Assembly (NCBI RefSeq): GCF_048066175.1
Contig: NZ_JBLTXA010000010.1
Location: 132,041 to 196,040, forward strand
DNA length: 64,000 bases
Reading direction: 5' to 3'
From: Niveispirillum fermenti
GTDB taxonomy: Bacteria > Pseudomonadota > Alphaproteobacteria > Azospirillales > Azospirillaceae
Under the pieces are notes generated by a model. The model searched no databases and was not told the origin of the DNA. It saw only the letters and a list, made by a program, of their open reading frames with translations. A program made the position numbers and the translations under genes. This document shows, piece after piece, positions 44,667 to 53,800 of this stretch (position 1 is the first letter of the stretch; every line of letters begins with the position of its first letter).

Positions 44667-45458
44667 ATGTCAAACAGAGATATTAAAAAAATCATTGGAG
44701 CTGTCAATTTCAGAGATATTGGCGGGATTATTTGTAATGGTTCTTCAGTTGTTGGCTTTGGTAAGATATTCAGGTCCGACAGGCTGTCTCTTCTGAACGA
44801 AGATGATCTTTCGATCCTGGATGGTCTGTGCTTGCGCGCGATCTTCGATCTGCGGTCCCGGCGGGAGCGGGAGGCCGATCCGACATGCTGGACCGGCGTC
44901 GGCGTGGAGACCCATGTCTTCCGGCCGGGGCACAAGCGCCGTCTGGTGGATATGGCTGCTGACTATCCCGCGACTATGGTGGGGGCGCAGACGCTGATGC
45001 TGGATTTCTACGCTGAGCTGCCGCGCACCATGGGACATGTCTTTGGTGAGATTTTGCGGCGCATCGCCGACGGGGCCTTTCCCTGCATCATTCATTGCTC
45101 GGCCGGCAAGGACCGCACCGGCATGGCGGTGGCCCTGCTGCTGTCGGCGCTGGACTGTGACCGCTCAGCCATCCTGATCGACTACGCCGCCTCGTCCCAC
45201 GCGCGCCGGCTGGAAGGCGCGATGGTGCGCAGCATGGCCCGGGACCCGTCCGTAGCCCGCTTCCGGGAACAGTATCCGGCCGACGCTCTGGCGGTGATGA
45301 CGGAGGCGCGGCCGGAATATCTCGTCGCGGCACTGGATGCCATCGACCGGGAATATGGCTCGATGAATGCCTATCTGGCCGGCATCGGCATCGACGAACC
45401 GCTGATCGCGCGCCTGCGCGCCCAGCTTCTGGAACCAATGGAAAAGGGGAGGGAATGA
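44667..45458 (+). CDS. Tyrosine/dual-specificity phosphatase family protein
   Basis: A 263-residue phosphatase of the bacterial PTP family (Y_phosphatase3). The P-loop is HCSAGKDRTG with nucleophile Cys144 and Arg150; the N-terminal NFRDIGG motif and SDRLSLLNEDD are also typical. Its substrate may be a phospho-protein, a phosphoinositide or a small phosphorylated metabolite. The first about 100 nt are strikingly AT-rich with rare codons (for example aga-gat-att-aaa), in contrast to the rest. It overlaps the next gene by 4 bp (ATGA), so both are coupled. Its presence near an APH-type kinase is notable. Confidence 0.9.
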   Translation: MSNRDIKKIIGAVNFRDIGGIICNGSSVVGFGKIFRSDRLSLLNEDDLSILDGLCLRAIFDLRSRREREADPTCWTGVGVETHVFRPGHKRRLVDMAADYPATMVGAQTLMLDFYAELPRTMGHVFGEILRRIADGAFPCIIHCSAGKDRTGMAVALLLSALDCDRSAILIDYAASSHARRLEGAMVRSMARDPSVARFREQYPADALAVMTEARPEYLVAALDAIDREYGSMNAYLAGIGIDEPLIARLRAQLLEPMEKGRE

Positions 45459-46456
45459 TGAAGGCGTTGCTGTCAAAGACGGTGGGTGGGCCGGACAGCC
45501 TGGTGCTGGCCGACCGGCCGGTACCGGTGCCCGGCAAGGGTGAATTGCTGGTACGGGTCCTGGCCTGCGCCATCAACTATCCCGATGTGCTGATCATCGA
45601 GGACAAGTACCAGCTCAAGCCCGAGCGGCCCTTTGCGCCCGGCAGTGAGATCTGTGGTGAGGTCGCGGGCGTCGGCGAGGGGGTGGAGGGCTGGACGCCC
45701 GGTGACCGGGTGATCGCGGTGACCGGCTATGGCGGCCTTGCCGAATATATGCTGCTGCCCGCGGCCAAGGCCTTTGCCCTGCCGCCGGACCGTGACCCGG
45801 TGCAGGGTGCCGCGCTGCTGATGACCTATGGCACGACCATCCATGCGCTGGCGGATCGCGGGGCGTTGCAGAAGGGCGAAACCCTGCTGGTGCTGGGCGC
45901 TGCCGGTGGAGTCGGTCTGGCTGCGGTGGAGATCGGCAAGGCGCTGGGCGCGCGTGTCGTGGCTGCAATCTCCTCGCCTGAAAAGGCGCAGGCGGCGCGG
46001 GACGCGGGGGCCGACGAGACCCTGATCTATGGCAGGGCCCCGTTCGACAAGGCGGCATCGAAGCAATTGGCGCAGGCCTTCAAGGATGCTGTCGGGCCCG
46101 ACGGCGCCCATGTCATCTATGATCCCGTCGGGGGCGATTACTGTGATCCGGCCTTGCGCGCCATCGCCTGGGAAGGGCGCTATCTGGTGGTGGGATTTCC
46201 CGCCGGCATCCCGCATCTGCCGCTGAACCTGACCCTGCTGAAAAGCTGCGACGTGCGGGGCGTGTTCTGGGGCGGCTTCGCCGCGCGCTTCCCCGACCGC
46301 AACCGGGCGCATGTGGCCCAGCTTTTCCGCTGGTGGCAGGACGGCAAAATCAACCCGCGCATCGACCGGACCTGGCCTTTGGCAGAGGCTGGCGAGGCCA
46401 TAAGCTGGCTGGCTGACCGTCGGGCAGTGGGCAAGGTTGTCGTCGAGGTGGCGTGA
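45455..46456 (+). CDS. MDR-family NAD(P)H:quinone oxidoreductase-like protein
   Basis: A 333-residue zinc-independent medium-chain reductase. The GroES-like N-terminal domain (NYPDVLIIEDKYQLKPERPF, PGSEICGEVAGVGEG) lacks catalytic zinc ligands, and the Rossmann domain has VLGAAGGVGLAAVEIGKALG. This fits the QOR/NADPH2:quinone reductase group, which includes acyl- and enoyl-type reductases. Two adjacent ATGs (45455, 45458) follow GGGAGGG; the start overlaps the phosphatase stop. It may reduce an unsaturated intermediate; the substrate is not known. Confidence 0.9.
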   Translation: MMKALLSKTVGGPDSLVLADRPVPVPGKGELLVRVLACAINYPDVLIIEDKYQLKPERPFAPGSEICGEVAGVGEGVEGWTPGDRVIAVTGYGGLAEYMLLPAAKAFALPPDRDPVQGAALLMTYGTTIHALADRGALQKGETLLVLGAAGGVGLAAVEIGKALGARVVAAISSPEKAQAARDAGADETLIYGRAPFDKAASKQLAQAFKDAVGPDGAHVIYDPVGGDYCDPALRAIAWEGRYLVVGFPAGIPHLPLNLTLLKSCDVRGVFWGGFAARFPDRNRAHVAQLFRWWQDGKINPRIDRTWPLAEAGEAISWLADRRAVGKVVVEVA

Positions 46457-46537
46457 CCGGATACAACCAAGCCGGATGATTGAATCCACCCCGGCCCCAT
46501 GCTAGTCAGCAGCAGGGGATCGGGGGCACCGGGACGG

Positions 46538-47173
46538 ATGACAAACGCCAGCAAAGCGGCCAGTTCGGGAGCAAGGGTGCGGCACAGCGCGACGGACCGC
46601 CGGCAGCAGATGATCGATGCCGCGGACCAGATCGTCAACCGCGACCGCTCTCCCGACCTGTCGCTGCGCGAGGTGGCGGACATGGTGGGGGCCAGCCGCG
46701 CCCTGGTCTATGCCTATTTCCCCGACAAGCTCCGTCTGCTGGATGCGGTGCTGCAGCAGCATGTCGACCGGCTGCTGGCCGATGGAATTGTGCAGGCGGC
46801 CAGCCGGGGGGCGCTGGTGGAGCGGGCCTGCGCCGTCTCCCGCCTTTATCTGCGCCATGTCGCCCAATATGGGGCGGCCCTGGAACTGGTGGTTCGCGAT
46901 GAACCGCTGGCCCGACAATTGGAAGGGGCGGCGTCGCGCCTGCGCGGGCGGCTCTATCGGGCGCTGGCGCGGGCCGCACGCCTGGACCTGCATATGCCGG
47001 CGCATGAGGCGGTGGCCCTGGTGCAACTGCTGGCCGTGATTCCGGAGGAAGCGGGCAAGCATGTCCGCATGCAGGTTCTGACGGTACCGGAGGCCGAGGC
47101 GCTCAGTGATCGGCTGATGGGCGCCGCGATCGCCGCGCAGGTGCCGCGACCGGGGAGCGGTCGGCCGGGTTGA
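46538..47173 (+). CDS. TetR/AcrR family regulator
   Basis: A 211-residue TetR-type repressor. The HTH is at about residues 22-68 (DAADQIVNRDRSPDLSLREV, then MVGASRALVYAYFPDKLRLL). The remaining helices form the ligand domain, ending in a Pro/Arg-rich tail. ATG 46538 is chosen with gggacgg just upstream; an in-frame ATG at 46499 lacks a clear ribosome site. It follows the reductase gene by 81 bp on the same strand. Its last 71 bp overlap the end of the convergent regulator gene 47103-48026, so transcription of one may affect the other. Confidence 0.88.
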   Translation: MTNASKAASSGARVRHSATDRRQQMIDAADQIVNRDRSPDLSLREVADMVGASRALVYAYFPDKLRLLDAVLQQHVDRLLADGIVQAASRGALVERACAVSRLYLRHVAQYGAALELVVRDEPLARQLEGAASRLRGRLYRALARAARLDLHMPAHEAVALVQLLAVIPEEAGKHVRMQVLTVPEAEALSDRLMGAAIAAQVPRPGSGRPG

Positions 47174-48026
47174 GCAATGCCTCCGCCGGGGTGGCGAGCA
47201 GCGATCCGCCGGCATTGCTGCGCATGCCGGCCAGGATGATGGCCAGGCTCAGCCGCGTCGCCACGCCATGGTCAATCCGCCGCGTGGCCAGCATGGCACC
47301 GGCCCGCAGGGCGATGGCCGACAGGATGGCATTCGCCCCCTCCGCTTCGGCTTCCGACATGCCGTAGCGGGCGCGCATGGAGGCCAGGACCGGGGCGCGG
47401 GCCTGCCGGCGCAGCTCTGCCCGCTCCTCACTCAACGCCATTTTGATCTCCCGCACCCGCAGCAATGCCTGCAACAGCGGCCCGCGTGTCTCCGCCTCTT
47501 CCAGATAAAAGATGGTGGAGAGCACGACGGAGGTGACCGGATCGTCGCCCCGCGAGATGACGCCGCGCCGCGTCTGCTCGATGGCGGCCAGTTCGCGGCG
47601 GGTCAGTGCGATCAGCAGGTCGATACGCTTGCCGAAGCAGTTATGGGCCTGCGCCTCGGAGATATCCACCTCACGCGCGATGCGGTTCAGGCTGACCTCG
47701 TTGACGCCCTCCATCGTGGCGACGCGGGCGGCGGCGTCCAGCAGCTGTTCGCGCCGCTCCTCGATGGTCAGGCGGGTGCGGCTCCGCCGGTTCTGTCGCG
47801 GCCCGCCCAGCAGCACCGTCTCCCCCGCATCCAGGGGGGCGGCGGGCAGGGCGGGGCGGTGACGGGCCCGTTCGTCCGGCGGCAGGTGCCAGTAATTGCG
47901 GCCCGGCCTTGGAATGGCCAGCCGGTCACACAGCTTGGCCAGACCGTTCGCCGTCAGGCCGACATCGGTGGCCACGGCGGCAAGGGGCGCGCCCCACACA
48001 AGGTCCATCAATTCCGCCCGTGTCAT
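47103..48026 (-). CDS. TetR-type regulator with extra N-terminal HTH-like domain
   Basis: A 307-residue regulator. Residues about 1-50 form a separate helical domain (TRAELMDLVWGAPLAAVATD, then GLAKLCDRLAIPRPGRNYW), a pattern seen at the N-terminus of various bacterial proteins and likely HTH-like. A normal TetR HTH follows near 88-135 (RREQLLDAAARVATMEGVNE, then IAREVDISEAQAHNCFGKR) and then the ligand domain. The extra domain makes it about 100 residues longer than a standard TetR. The 3' end overlaps the convergent TetR gene by 71 bp. It is divergent from the nitronate monooxygenase operon (start 48270) and may regulate it. Confidence 0.87.
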   Translation of the reverse strand: MTRAELMDLVWGAPLAAVATDVGLTANGLAKLCDRLAIPRPGRNYWHLPPDERARHRPALPAAPLDAGETVLLGGPRQNRRSRTRLTIEERREQLLDAAARVATMEGVNEVSLNRIAREVDISEAQAHNCFGKRIDLLIALTRRELAAIEQTRRGVISRGDDPVTSVVLSTIFYLEEAETRGPLLQALLRVREIKMALSEERAELRRQARAPVLASMRARYGMSEAEAEGANAILSAIALRAGAMLATRRIDHGVATRLSLAIILAGMRSNAGGSLLATPAEALLNPADRSPVAAPARRSRRPSADH

Positions 48027-48269
48027 CGGCTGATCTTTGCTGCGTTGCCAGGGGGCACTCTTGTCATGAAAGCCCCGGTCCAGGCAAGCCGGCAGATGAC
48101 CGCCGGCTTTGTTTGTGCCCGTGTCAGGGGTCGATTCGGCTGAAAAGCAGTGGATTTATGCCGAAATATCATTGATTGTGCTGGATTGATCCTTCACTAA
48201 TAGTGTGTTGATCAATTCTGGCCCGACATCGGGGCCGTCGACCATCCAAAAATACGGGAAGGGCAGTGA

Positions 48270-49265
48270 ATGCTGCGAACACGATTCACGCAGGCGTTCG
48301 GGATCGACCACCCGATCGTCATGGGGGGAATGCAATGGGTCGGGCGGGCACCGCTGGTGGCGGCCGTTGCCAATGCCGGCGCGCTGGGCTTCCTGACCGC
48401 GCTGACACAGTCCAGCCCGGAAGATCTGGCACGGGAGATCGGGCGGGTCCGCGATCTGACGGACAAGCCGTTCGGGGTGAATCTGACCATCCTGCCGACC
48501 ATGCGCCCGCCGCCTTATCAGGAATACCGCCGAGCCATCATCGAATCCGGGGTGACGATTGTTGAGACGGCCGGTCATCGGCCACAGGAACATGTCGATG
48601 ACCTGAAGGCGGCCGGCGTGCGCGTCATCCATAAATGCACCGCCGTCCGTCATGCGCTGGTCGCTGAAAGGATGGGCGTGGATGCCATTTCCATCGACGG
48701 GTTCGAATGTGCGGGCCATCCGGGCGAAGATGATATTCCCGGCCTGGTTCTGATCCCGGCGGCAGCCGACAAGCTGAAAATTCCGATGATCGCCAGCGGC
48801 GGGTTCGCGGATGGGCGCGGCCTGCTGGCCGCACTGGCCCTGGGTGCCGACGGCATCAATATGGGCACACGGTTCCTGGCGACCCGGGAATGCGCCATCC
48901 ATGAAAATGTGAAGCAGAAGATCCTAGCCAGCGACGAGCGCGATACGAACCTGATCTTCCGCAAGCTGAAGAATACGGCGCGCGTGGGCCGTAACCCGGT
49001 ATCAGATGAGGTGGTGGCGATCCTTTCCCGCCCCGACGCCACGTTCGAGGATGTGGCGCATCTGGTGGCGGGCCAGCGCGGCCGGGCCGTGATGGAACAG
49101 GGTGACCTGACGGCCGGCCTCTACTGGGCGGGTCAGGCGCAGGGGCTGATCCATGATATTCCCAGTGTCGGCGAGCTGGTGACCCGCATTGTCGGTGAGG
49201 CGCGATCACTGCTGGAGGGTCGCCTTGCTGGCCTGTTCGGCGCGGCAAGCGGGGTGGCGTCATGA
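48270..49265 (+). CDS. Nitronate monooxygenase family FMN protein
   Basis: A 331-residue TIM-barrel flavoprotein of the nitronate monooxygenase (2-nitropropane dioxygenase) family. The N-terminus GIDHPIVMGGMQWVGRAPLV, the catalytic-His region FECAGHPGEDDI and the FMN phosphate loops (IASGGFADGRGLLAALALGADGINMGTRFLAT) are complete. Many family members in lipid-degradation clusters are not true nitronate oxidases and may act as enoyl- or ring-related oxidoreductases. It is the first of three overlapping genes (stop overlaps the next start by 4 bp). Confidence 0.92.
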   Translation: MLRTRFTQAFGIDHPIVMGGMQWVGRAPLVAAVANAGALGFLTALTQSSPEDLAREIGRVRDLTDKPFGVNLTILPTMRPPPYQEYRRAIIESGVTIVETAGHRPQEHVDDLKAAGVRVIHKCTAVRHALVAERMGVDAISIDGFECAGHPGEDDIPGLVLIPAAADKLKIPMIASGGFADGRGLLAALALGADGINMGTRFLATRECAIHENVKQKILASDERDTNLIFRKLKNTARVGRNPVSDEVVAILSRPDATFEDVAHLVAGQRGRAVMEQGDLTAGLYWAGQAQGLIHDIPSVGELVTRIVGEARSLLEGRLAGLFGAASGVAS

Positions 49266-50194
49266 AGGCCGCCTTCGATACACCGGTCGGGCGCGGGGAG
49301 GACGGGCAATTGTCCGGCCCCTGGCGGGGGCCACGGCAGATGCTGGATGCCCAATCCTATGATGGACGCGCCTCCATCCATGATGACGCGACGGCGCGCA
49401 CGCTGGGCTTCAAGGCCGGCACCATCGAGGGACCGACCCACTTCAGCCAGTTCGATCCGTTGTGCCATGCGCTATGGGGCGACCGCTGGTTTCAGACCGG
49501 TTGCATCTCCGCCCATTACCGCAATCCGGTATTCGAGGGGGAGGAGGTCCGGGCCCTGCTGACGCCGGATGGGGACGATATCGCCCGGATCCGCATGGAA
49601 AAGCGTGATGGCACTGAAGTGCTGGCGGGCACGGTTTCCATTGGTCTCACACCACCGGCCAGCGCCCTGGAAGCACGGATGGCGCAGCTGCGTCCCCCGG
49701 AAAACCCCGTGATCCTGCGCGATGTCACCATCGGCATGCGCACCGGCCGGCTAGCGGTGTCGATGGCGGCCGACCAGCATATGGGCGAACTGTACCCGTT
49801 CACCCTGGCCGACAAGCTGCGCCGGATCACCGAACCCTCGCCGCTTTATGACCGGATCGTGCCGTTCGAGATGCTGAGCGTGCTGATGAACCATATCGCG
49901 CGTGAACAGCCATTTCCTGCGCGAGGTCCCTGCGTCGGCCTGTTCGCCGATCAGGAAATCCGGTTGCTGGCGGGCCCGGTTCGCGTGGGAGAAGCCTATG
50001 AGCTTGATCGCGAGATCGTGGCACTCAGCGGCAGCCGCAAGACCGAGAGCATGTGGGTGCGGACCCGCCTTTACCAGGCGGGCACCGACATGCCGGTGGC
50101 GGAAATGCTGCTGAATACCGCCAGCCTCAAATCCTCCTATGCCGCCTATGAGCGGGAATTCCAGGACCTTTATGGAGCCGCGGCCCATGACTGA
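49262..50194 (+). CDS. Double-hotdog, MaoC-like protein of unknown role
   Basis: A 310-residue protein that looks like two tandem hotdog units. Segments such as DDATARTLGFKAGTIEGPTH and HYRNPVFEGEEVRALL resemble MaoC-like dehydratase/hydratase strands, and the second half (RIVPFEMLSVLMNHIAREQP; EAYELDREIVALSG) repeats the pattern. The canonical catalytic Asp-His pair is not clearly visible. It overlaps the nitronate monooxygenase gene by 4 bp and the enoyl-CoA hydratase gene by 8 bp. It probably handles an acyl-CoA; no reaction is assigned. Confidence 0.75.
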   Translation: MKAAFDTPVGRGEDGQLSGPWRGPRQMLDAQSYDGRASIHDDATARTLGFKAGTIEGPTHFSQFDPLCHALWGDRWFQTGCISAHYRNPVFEGEEVRALLTPDGDDIARIRMEKRDGTEVLAGTVSIGLTPPASALEARMAQLRPPENPVILRDVTIGMRTGRLAVSMAADQHMGELYPFTLADKLRRITEPSPLYDRIVPFEMLSVLMNHIAREQPFPARGPCVGLFADQEIRLLAGPVRVGEAYELDREIVALSGSRKTESMWVRTRLYQAGTDMPVAEMLLNTASLKSSYAAYEREFQDLYGAAAHD

Positions 50195-51059
50195 CTTCCA
50201 TACCCTTGATTATCGCGTCGAGGATGGCATCGCCATCGCCACCTTCTCCCGCCCCGACAAGATGAACACGTTCGGGCTGGCCATGATGCAGGACCTGCTG
50301 GACCTGTTCGACCGGACCGACGCCGATGATGATGTGCGTGCCGTCATCATCACCGGTTCCGGCCGCGCCTTCTGTGCGGGCGCCGATCTGGGCCGGGGCG
50401 GGGAGACGTTCAATTACAAGCCCGGCGGCCGGGCTGGGGATATCGATGTCGATGGCGTGCGCCGCGACGGGGGCGGGCGGGTGACGCTGCGCATGTTCCG
50501 CAGCCTGAAGCCGCTGATCGGGGCCATCAACGGGGCGGCCGTGGGGATCGGGGCCACCATGCTGTTGCCCATGGATGTGCGCATCGCCTCGGCCGAGGCG
50601 CGCTTCGGCTTTGTCTTCGCCCAGCGCGGCATCACGCCGGAGGCTTGTTCAAGCTGGTTCCTGCCGCGACTGGTGGGCGTGCCAAAAGCTCTGGAGTGGG
50701 TCTATAGCGGTCGGGTCTTCGGTGCGGAAGAGGCGTTGGCGGCGGGATTGGTGCAGGCCGTACACGCCCCGGATGCGCTGCTGTCGGCGGCCCTGGCCCA
50801 TGCCAGGATGTTGACGGCGAAATCCGCCCCGGTTTCCGTGGCGCTCAGCCGTCAGTTGATCTGGCAGAATCTGGGCGCTCCACACCCGATGATGGCCCAT
50901 CGCGTCGACAGCCGGTCCTTGCAATCGCGCGGTCGCAGCGCCGATGTCCGCGAAGGGGTGGGGGCCTTCCTGGAAAAGCGGCCGGCCCTGTTCCCCGACC
51001 GGGTATCGACGGACATGCCCAGCTTCTTCCCCTGGGCAGAGGAGCCGCCCTTTATTTAA
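50187..51059 (+). CDS. Enoyl-CoA hydratase/isomerase family protein
   Basis: A 290-residue crotonase. The CoA-binding segment GSGRAFCAGADLGRGG, the oxyanion GAINGAAVGIGATMLLPMD and EARFGFVFAQRGITPEACSS are conserved, with one of the two usual catalytic Glu residues visible (TPEACSS). ATG 50187 is used since GGAG (50174-50177) sits 9 nt before it; the start overlaps the preceding stop. It ends at 51059, sharing 4 bp with the convergent MFS gene. It provides a second hydratase beside the FadB-type enzyme and may act on a different intermediate of the pathway. Confidence 0.92.
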   Translation: MTDFHTLDYRVEDGIAIATFSRPDKMNTFGLAMMQDLLDLFDRTDADDDVRAVIITGSGRAFCAGADLGRGGETFNYKPGGRAGDIDVDGVRRDGGGRVTLRMFRSLKPLIGAINGAAVGIGATMLLPMDVRIASAEARFGFVFAQRGITPEACSSWFLPRLVGVPKALEWVYSGRVFGAEEALAAGLVQAVHAPDALLSAALAHARMLTAKSAPVSVALSRQLIWQNLGAPHPMMAHRVDSRSLQSRGRSADVREGVGAFLEKRPALFPDRVSTDMPSFFPWAEEPPFI

Positions 51060-52435
51060 GGCGGCGTATCGGACCAGTCGGGAGCCGCCTGCGTCCGGGC
51101 CAGGAATTCGGCCCGGCGCAGGCGCGGTTCCCGTACCCCGAAGACCAGCAGGACCAGCGCGATGGCCAGGAAGGCCAGCGCCGTTGCGAACAGGGGCATA
51201 TAGCCGGCCAGGGCGGCGATGACCCCGCCCAGCAGCGGGCCGATGGCGGCAACCGCCCCTTCCAGGGTGGTGGATAGGCCCAGACGCATCGCCGCTTCCT
51301 TGCGGGCGCCGAATTCCAGCACCATGGTCTGCTGGCTCATCAGATAGCCGGCGGACGCCGCACCCAGGCCGCAGAAGCACAGATAGGCGGCCCACGAAGC
51401 CTCCACACTCATCAGCAGGATGATCGCCGCCATCCAGATCAGGATGGAGCCGATCAAGGTGGCGCGATAGCCGGTGCGGTCGCCCATATAGCCCCAGAGC
51501 AGGTTGGCCAGCGTATCGGCACCCAGATAGCAGAAGGCCAGGCTGCCGATGACCTTTCCATCCATGCCCATGCGCTGCCCGGCATAGAGGATGAAGAAGG
51601 GCGACGCGATGCGGGCCAGCACGCAGAACGCCTCCGCCACCAGGAAATGCCGGTAGTCGCTGTCGGCCAGCAGGTCGGGGAACTGGCGCAGCCGGTCGAT
51701 GAAGCGGGTGGGCAGACGCGGCACCGGCGCGCTGGGCTCCCGCAGCAGCTTTGTCAGGATCACCAGACCGGCACTGGTCAGCACGAAGGTCAGGAAGAAG
51801 GTGGTGGCATAGCCGTTGCCCAGGGCGTTGCGCTCGATCAGCCAATGACCGGCAGCATAGGACAGCAGTGCCGCAATGATGCCGCCTGTGAAATTGCGCC
51901 AGGCCTGCAATCGGCCCCGGCGGTCCACGGGAATGACCTTGGCCATCAGCAGTTGGAAGGCCACGCGCTGTGCGCCGGTGAACAGGCCAAGCAGGAACAG
52001 GCAGGCGAGCGTCAGGGAGAGCAGCGCCCAGCCATCCAGGAACCAGCCGGTCACGGCCAGCGCCAGGATCACGGCGCGCATGGCGGTACCGGTGCGCATG
52101 GCGTGCGGCAGGATCAGCGGTTGGCGTTCCAGGCGCGAGGCGCTGAAGATGGGTGAGAACACCATGCCCAGTTGCAGCAGGGCCGCCCCGCTGCCCACCA
52201 GCGCATCCGATCCCGTCAGCTGGTGGATATAGGCGGGGATGAAGGTCGGGGCGTAGATCAGCCGGAAACCCGTCTGTCCCAGCATGCCGTAGAACAGGTT
52301 GGCACGATAGTTCCGGCCCAGATTGGCGGTGACGAAATCGGTGTCCTGTTCCTGTTGATTGGTGGGGTTGGCATGCATGGCGCCGCCACCGTCGTCATGT
52401 TTTGCGACCTTGGTTCCATCAGCCCTGACACGCAT
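51056..52435 (-). CDS. MFS transporter
   Basis: A 459-residue protein with about 12 transmembrane helices in two halves and an MFS-type cytoplasmic loop after helix 2 (SASRLERQPLILPHAMRTG). The N-terminal about 45 residues are polar. Start choice is uncertain: ATG 52435 follows GGAG with 5-nt spacing, while ATG 52378 gives a shorter tail. It is convergent with the enoyl-CoA hydratase gene, with a 4-bp overlap of stops, and divergent from the amidohydrolase gene. Substrate is unknown; a role in import or efflux of a catabolite is inferred from location. Confidence 0.85.
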   Translation of the reverse strand: MRVRADGTKVAKHDDGGGAMHANPTNQQEQDTDFVTANLGRNYRANLFYGMLGQTGFRLIYAPTFIPAYIHQLTGSDALVGSGAALLQLGMVFSPIFSASRLERQPLILPHAMRTGTAMRAVILALAVTGWFLDGWALLSLTLACLFLLGLFTGAQRVAFQLLMAKVIPVDRRGRLQAWRNFTGGIIAALLSYAAGHWLIERNALGNGYATTFFLTFVLTSAGLVILTKLLREPSAPVPRLPTRFIDRLRQFPDLLADSDYRHFLVAEAFCVLARIASPFFILYAGQRMGMDGKVIGSLAFCYLGADTLANLLWGYMGDRTGYRATLIGSILIWMAAIILLMSVEASWAAYLCFCGLGAASAGYLMSQQTMVLEFGARKEAAMRLGLSTTLEGAVAAIGPLLGGVIAALAGYMPLFATALAFLAIALVLLVFGVREPRLRRAEFLARTQAAPDWSDTPP

Positions 52436-52571
52436 CACCGCTCCACCTTCCGCACGCTGGATTGCCCCTGGCGGGGTCGTGAACACCTATCAGATTCGAA
52501 TTGACAAGCAAACTAATAGATGGAAGCTTTCGATAGCCATTGTGAATGGCGGAATGATGGGAGGAAGCGAC

Positions 52572-53750
52572 ATGACCTATGCAAATGGCCGTATTATCAA
52601 CGATGCGGACTCGCATACGATGGAAACGCAGGATTGGCTCACCCCCTATTTGGAGGGTGAGTTCAAGGAGAGATACACGGGTGTCTATTCCAAGCGTGAG
52701 GGTGGAGAGCGCATCACCAAGATGATCGATCTGGCCGTGGCGCGGAAAAACGACCCGGAGGCGCGCGCCAAGGCGGCGGCCAATATCATCGGCGGCGACA
52801 AGGGCTGGCTGGGCTATGGCGGCTTCGACAAGGAGGAGCGGGTGGAGGCACTGGACTGGCTGGGTTTTGCCAGCCAGTTGATCTTCCCGACTTTCGGGCT
52901 GGCCGCCATCAGCCGGGCGCAGTCGCAGGAGCAGGCCTATGCTGCCGCCCGCGCCCTGAACCTGGCGCAGATTGATTTCTGCAACGCCGACAAGCGCATG
53001 ATCGCCGTGGCCTATACACCCCTGGACAATCCCGCGCGTGCGCTGGATGAGGTCCGTTTCGCCCATGCCAAGGGGGCGGGCGCGGTCATGTTCTCCGCCT
53101 CGCCGGCGGGCGACCGTTCACCGGGGCATCCGGACTACGACCCGTTCTGGAAATATCTGGAGGATAATCGCATCCCCTTCATGCTGCATATCGGGCCCGG
53201 CACGCGCAAGCCGCCGGAAGCCTATATGAATAATGGCCGGGCGCGGGCGGCCGACCTGCATGGTGGTGGTGAGAATCTGCGCTTCCCGGATTTCATGACC
53301 CTGTGGTACGCGCCGCAGGAGTTCCTGACGGCCCTGGTCTATGACGGGGTGCTGGAGCGGTTCCCGGGTCTGCGCGGCGGCGTGCTGGAATGTGGTGCCG
53401 GCTGGGTGCCGGAATTCCTGCGCATGCTTGATCATGGCTATGAAAGCTTCAAGAAGAGCGACGTGTACCTGCAGGCCATGAAGGAAAAGCCGTCGGATCA
53501 GATCCGCCGCTCCGTGCGCTTCACGCCGTTCCCCAAGGAAGATGTGGGCCGCATGATCCGGGATGCCGGGCCGGAACTGTTCCTGTTCTCCAGCGACTAT
53601 CCCCATCCGGAGGGTACGCGTGATCCGATCGCCCTGTTCGAGGCGTCGCTGGGCGACCTGGACGAGGCGGCGAAGGACATGTTCTATCGCACGAACTACG
53701 ATCACATGATGTATCGGGTTTCCACGCCCGCAGCAGTGGCGGCGGAATAA
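52572..53750 (+). CDS. Amidohydrolase 2 family (TIM-barrel metal hydrolase/decarboxylase)
   Basis: A 392-residue protein of the amidohydrolase-2 family (ACMS decarboxylase-like). The N-terminus IINDADSHTMETQDWL replaces the usual H-x-H with a D-x-D-x-H-like pattern; His in PFMLHIGPGTRKP and Asp in LFLFSSDYPHPEGTRDP are likely metal ligands. Members decarboxylate or hydrolyse cyclic or carbonyl compounds. ATG 52572 follows GGGAGGA with 8-nt spacing; a longer in-frame start is less likely. It is a single-gene unit ended by a strong terminator at 53775. Confidence 0.9.
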   Translation: MTYANGRIINDADSHTMETQDWLTPYLEGEFKERYTGVYSKREGGERITKMIDLAVARKNDPEARAKAAANIIGGDKGWLGYGGFDKEERVEALDWLGFASQLIFPTFGLAAISRAQSQEQAYAAARALNLAQIDFCNADKRMIAVAYTPLDNPARALDEVRFAHAKGAGAVMFSASPAGDRSPGHPDYDPFWKYLEDNRIPFMLHIGPGTRKPPEAYMNNGRARAADLHGGGENLRFPDFMTLWYAPQEFLTALVYDGVLERFPGLRGGVLECGAGWVPEFLRMLDHGYESFKKSDVYLQAMKEKPSDQIRRSVRFTPFPKEDVGRMIRDAGPELFLFSSDYPHPEGTRDPIALFEASLGDLDEAAKDMFYRTNYDHMMYRVSTPAAVAAE

Positions 53751-53774
53751 TCATCGCGTCCGGTGCAGTGAAGG

Positions 53775-53800
53775 ATGGCCCGCTTCGGCGGGCCATTTTT
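53775..53800 (+). terminator. Rho-independent terminator of the amidohydrolase gene
   Basis: A 9-bp GC-rich stem (atggcccgc / gcgggccat, 53775-53783 and 53788-53796) with a TTCG tetraloop is followed at once by a T-run (53796-53800), 24 nt after the stop codon. Confidence 0.92.
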
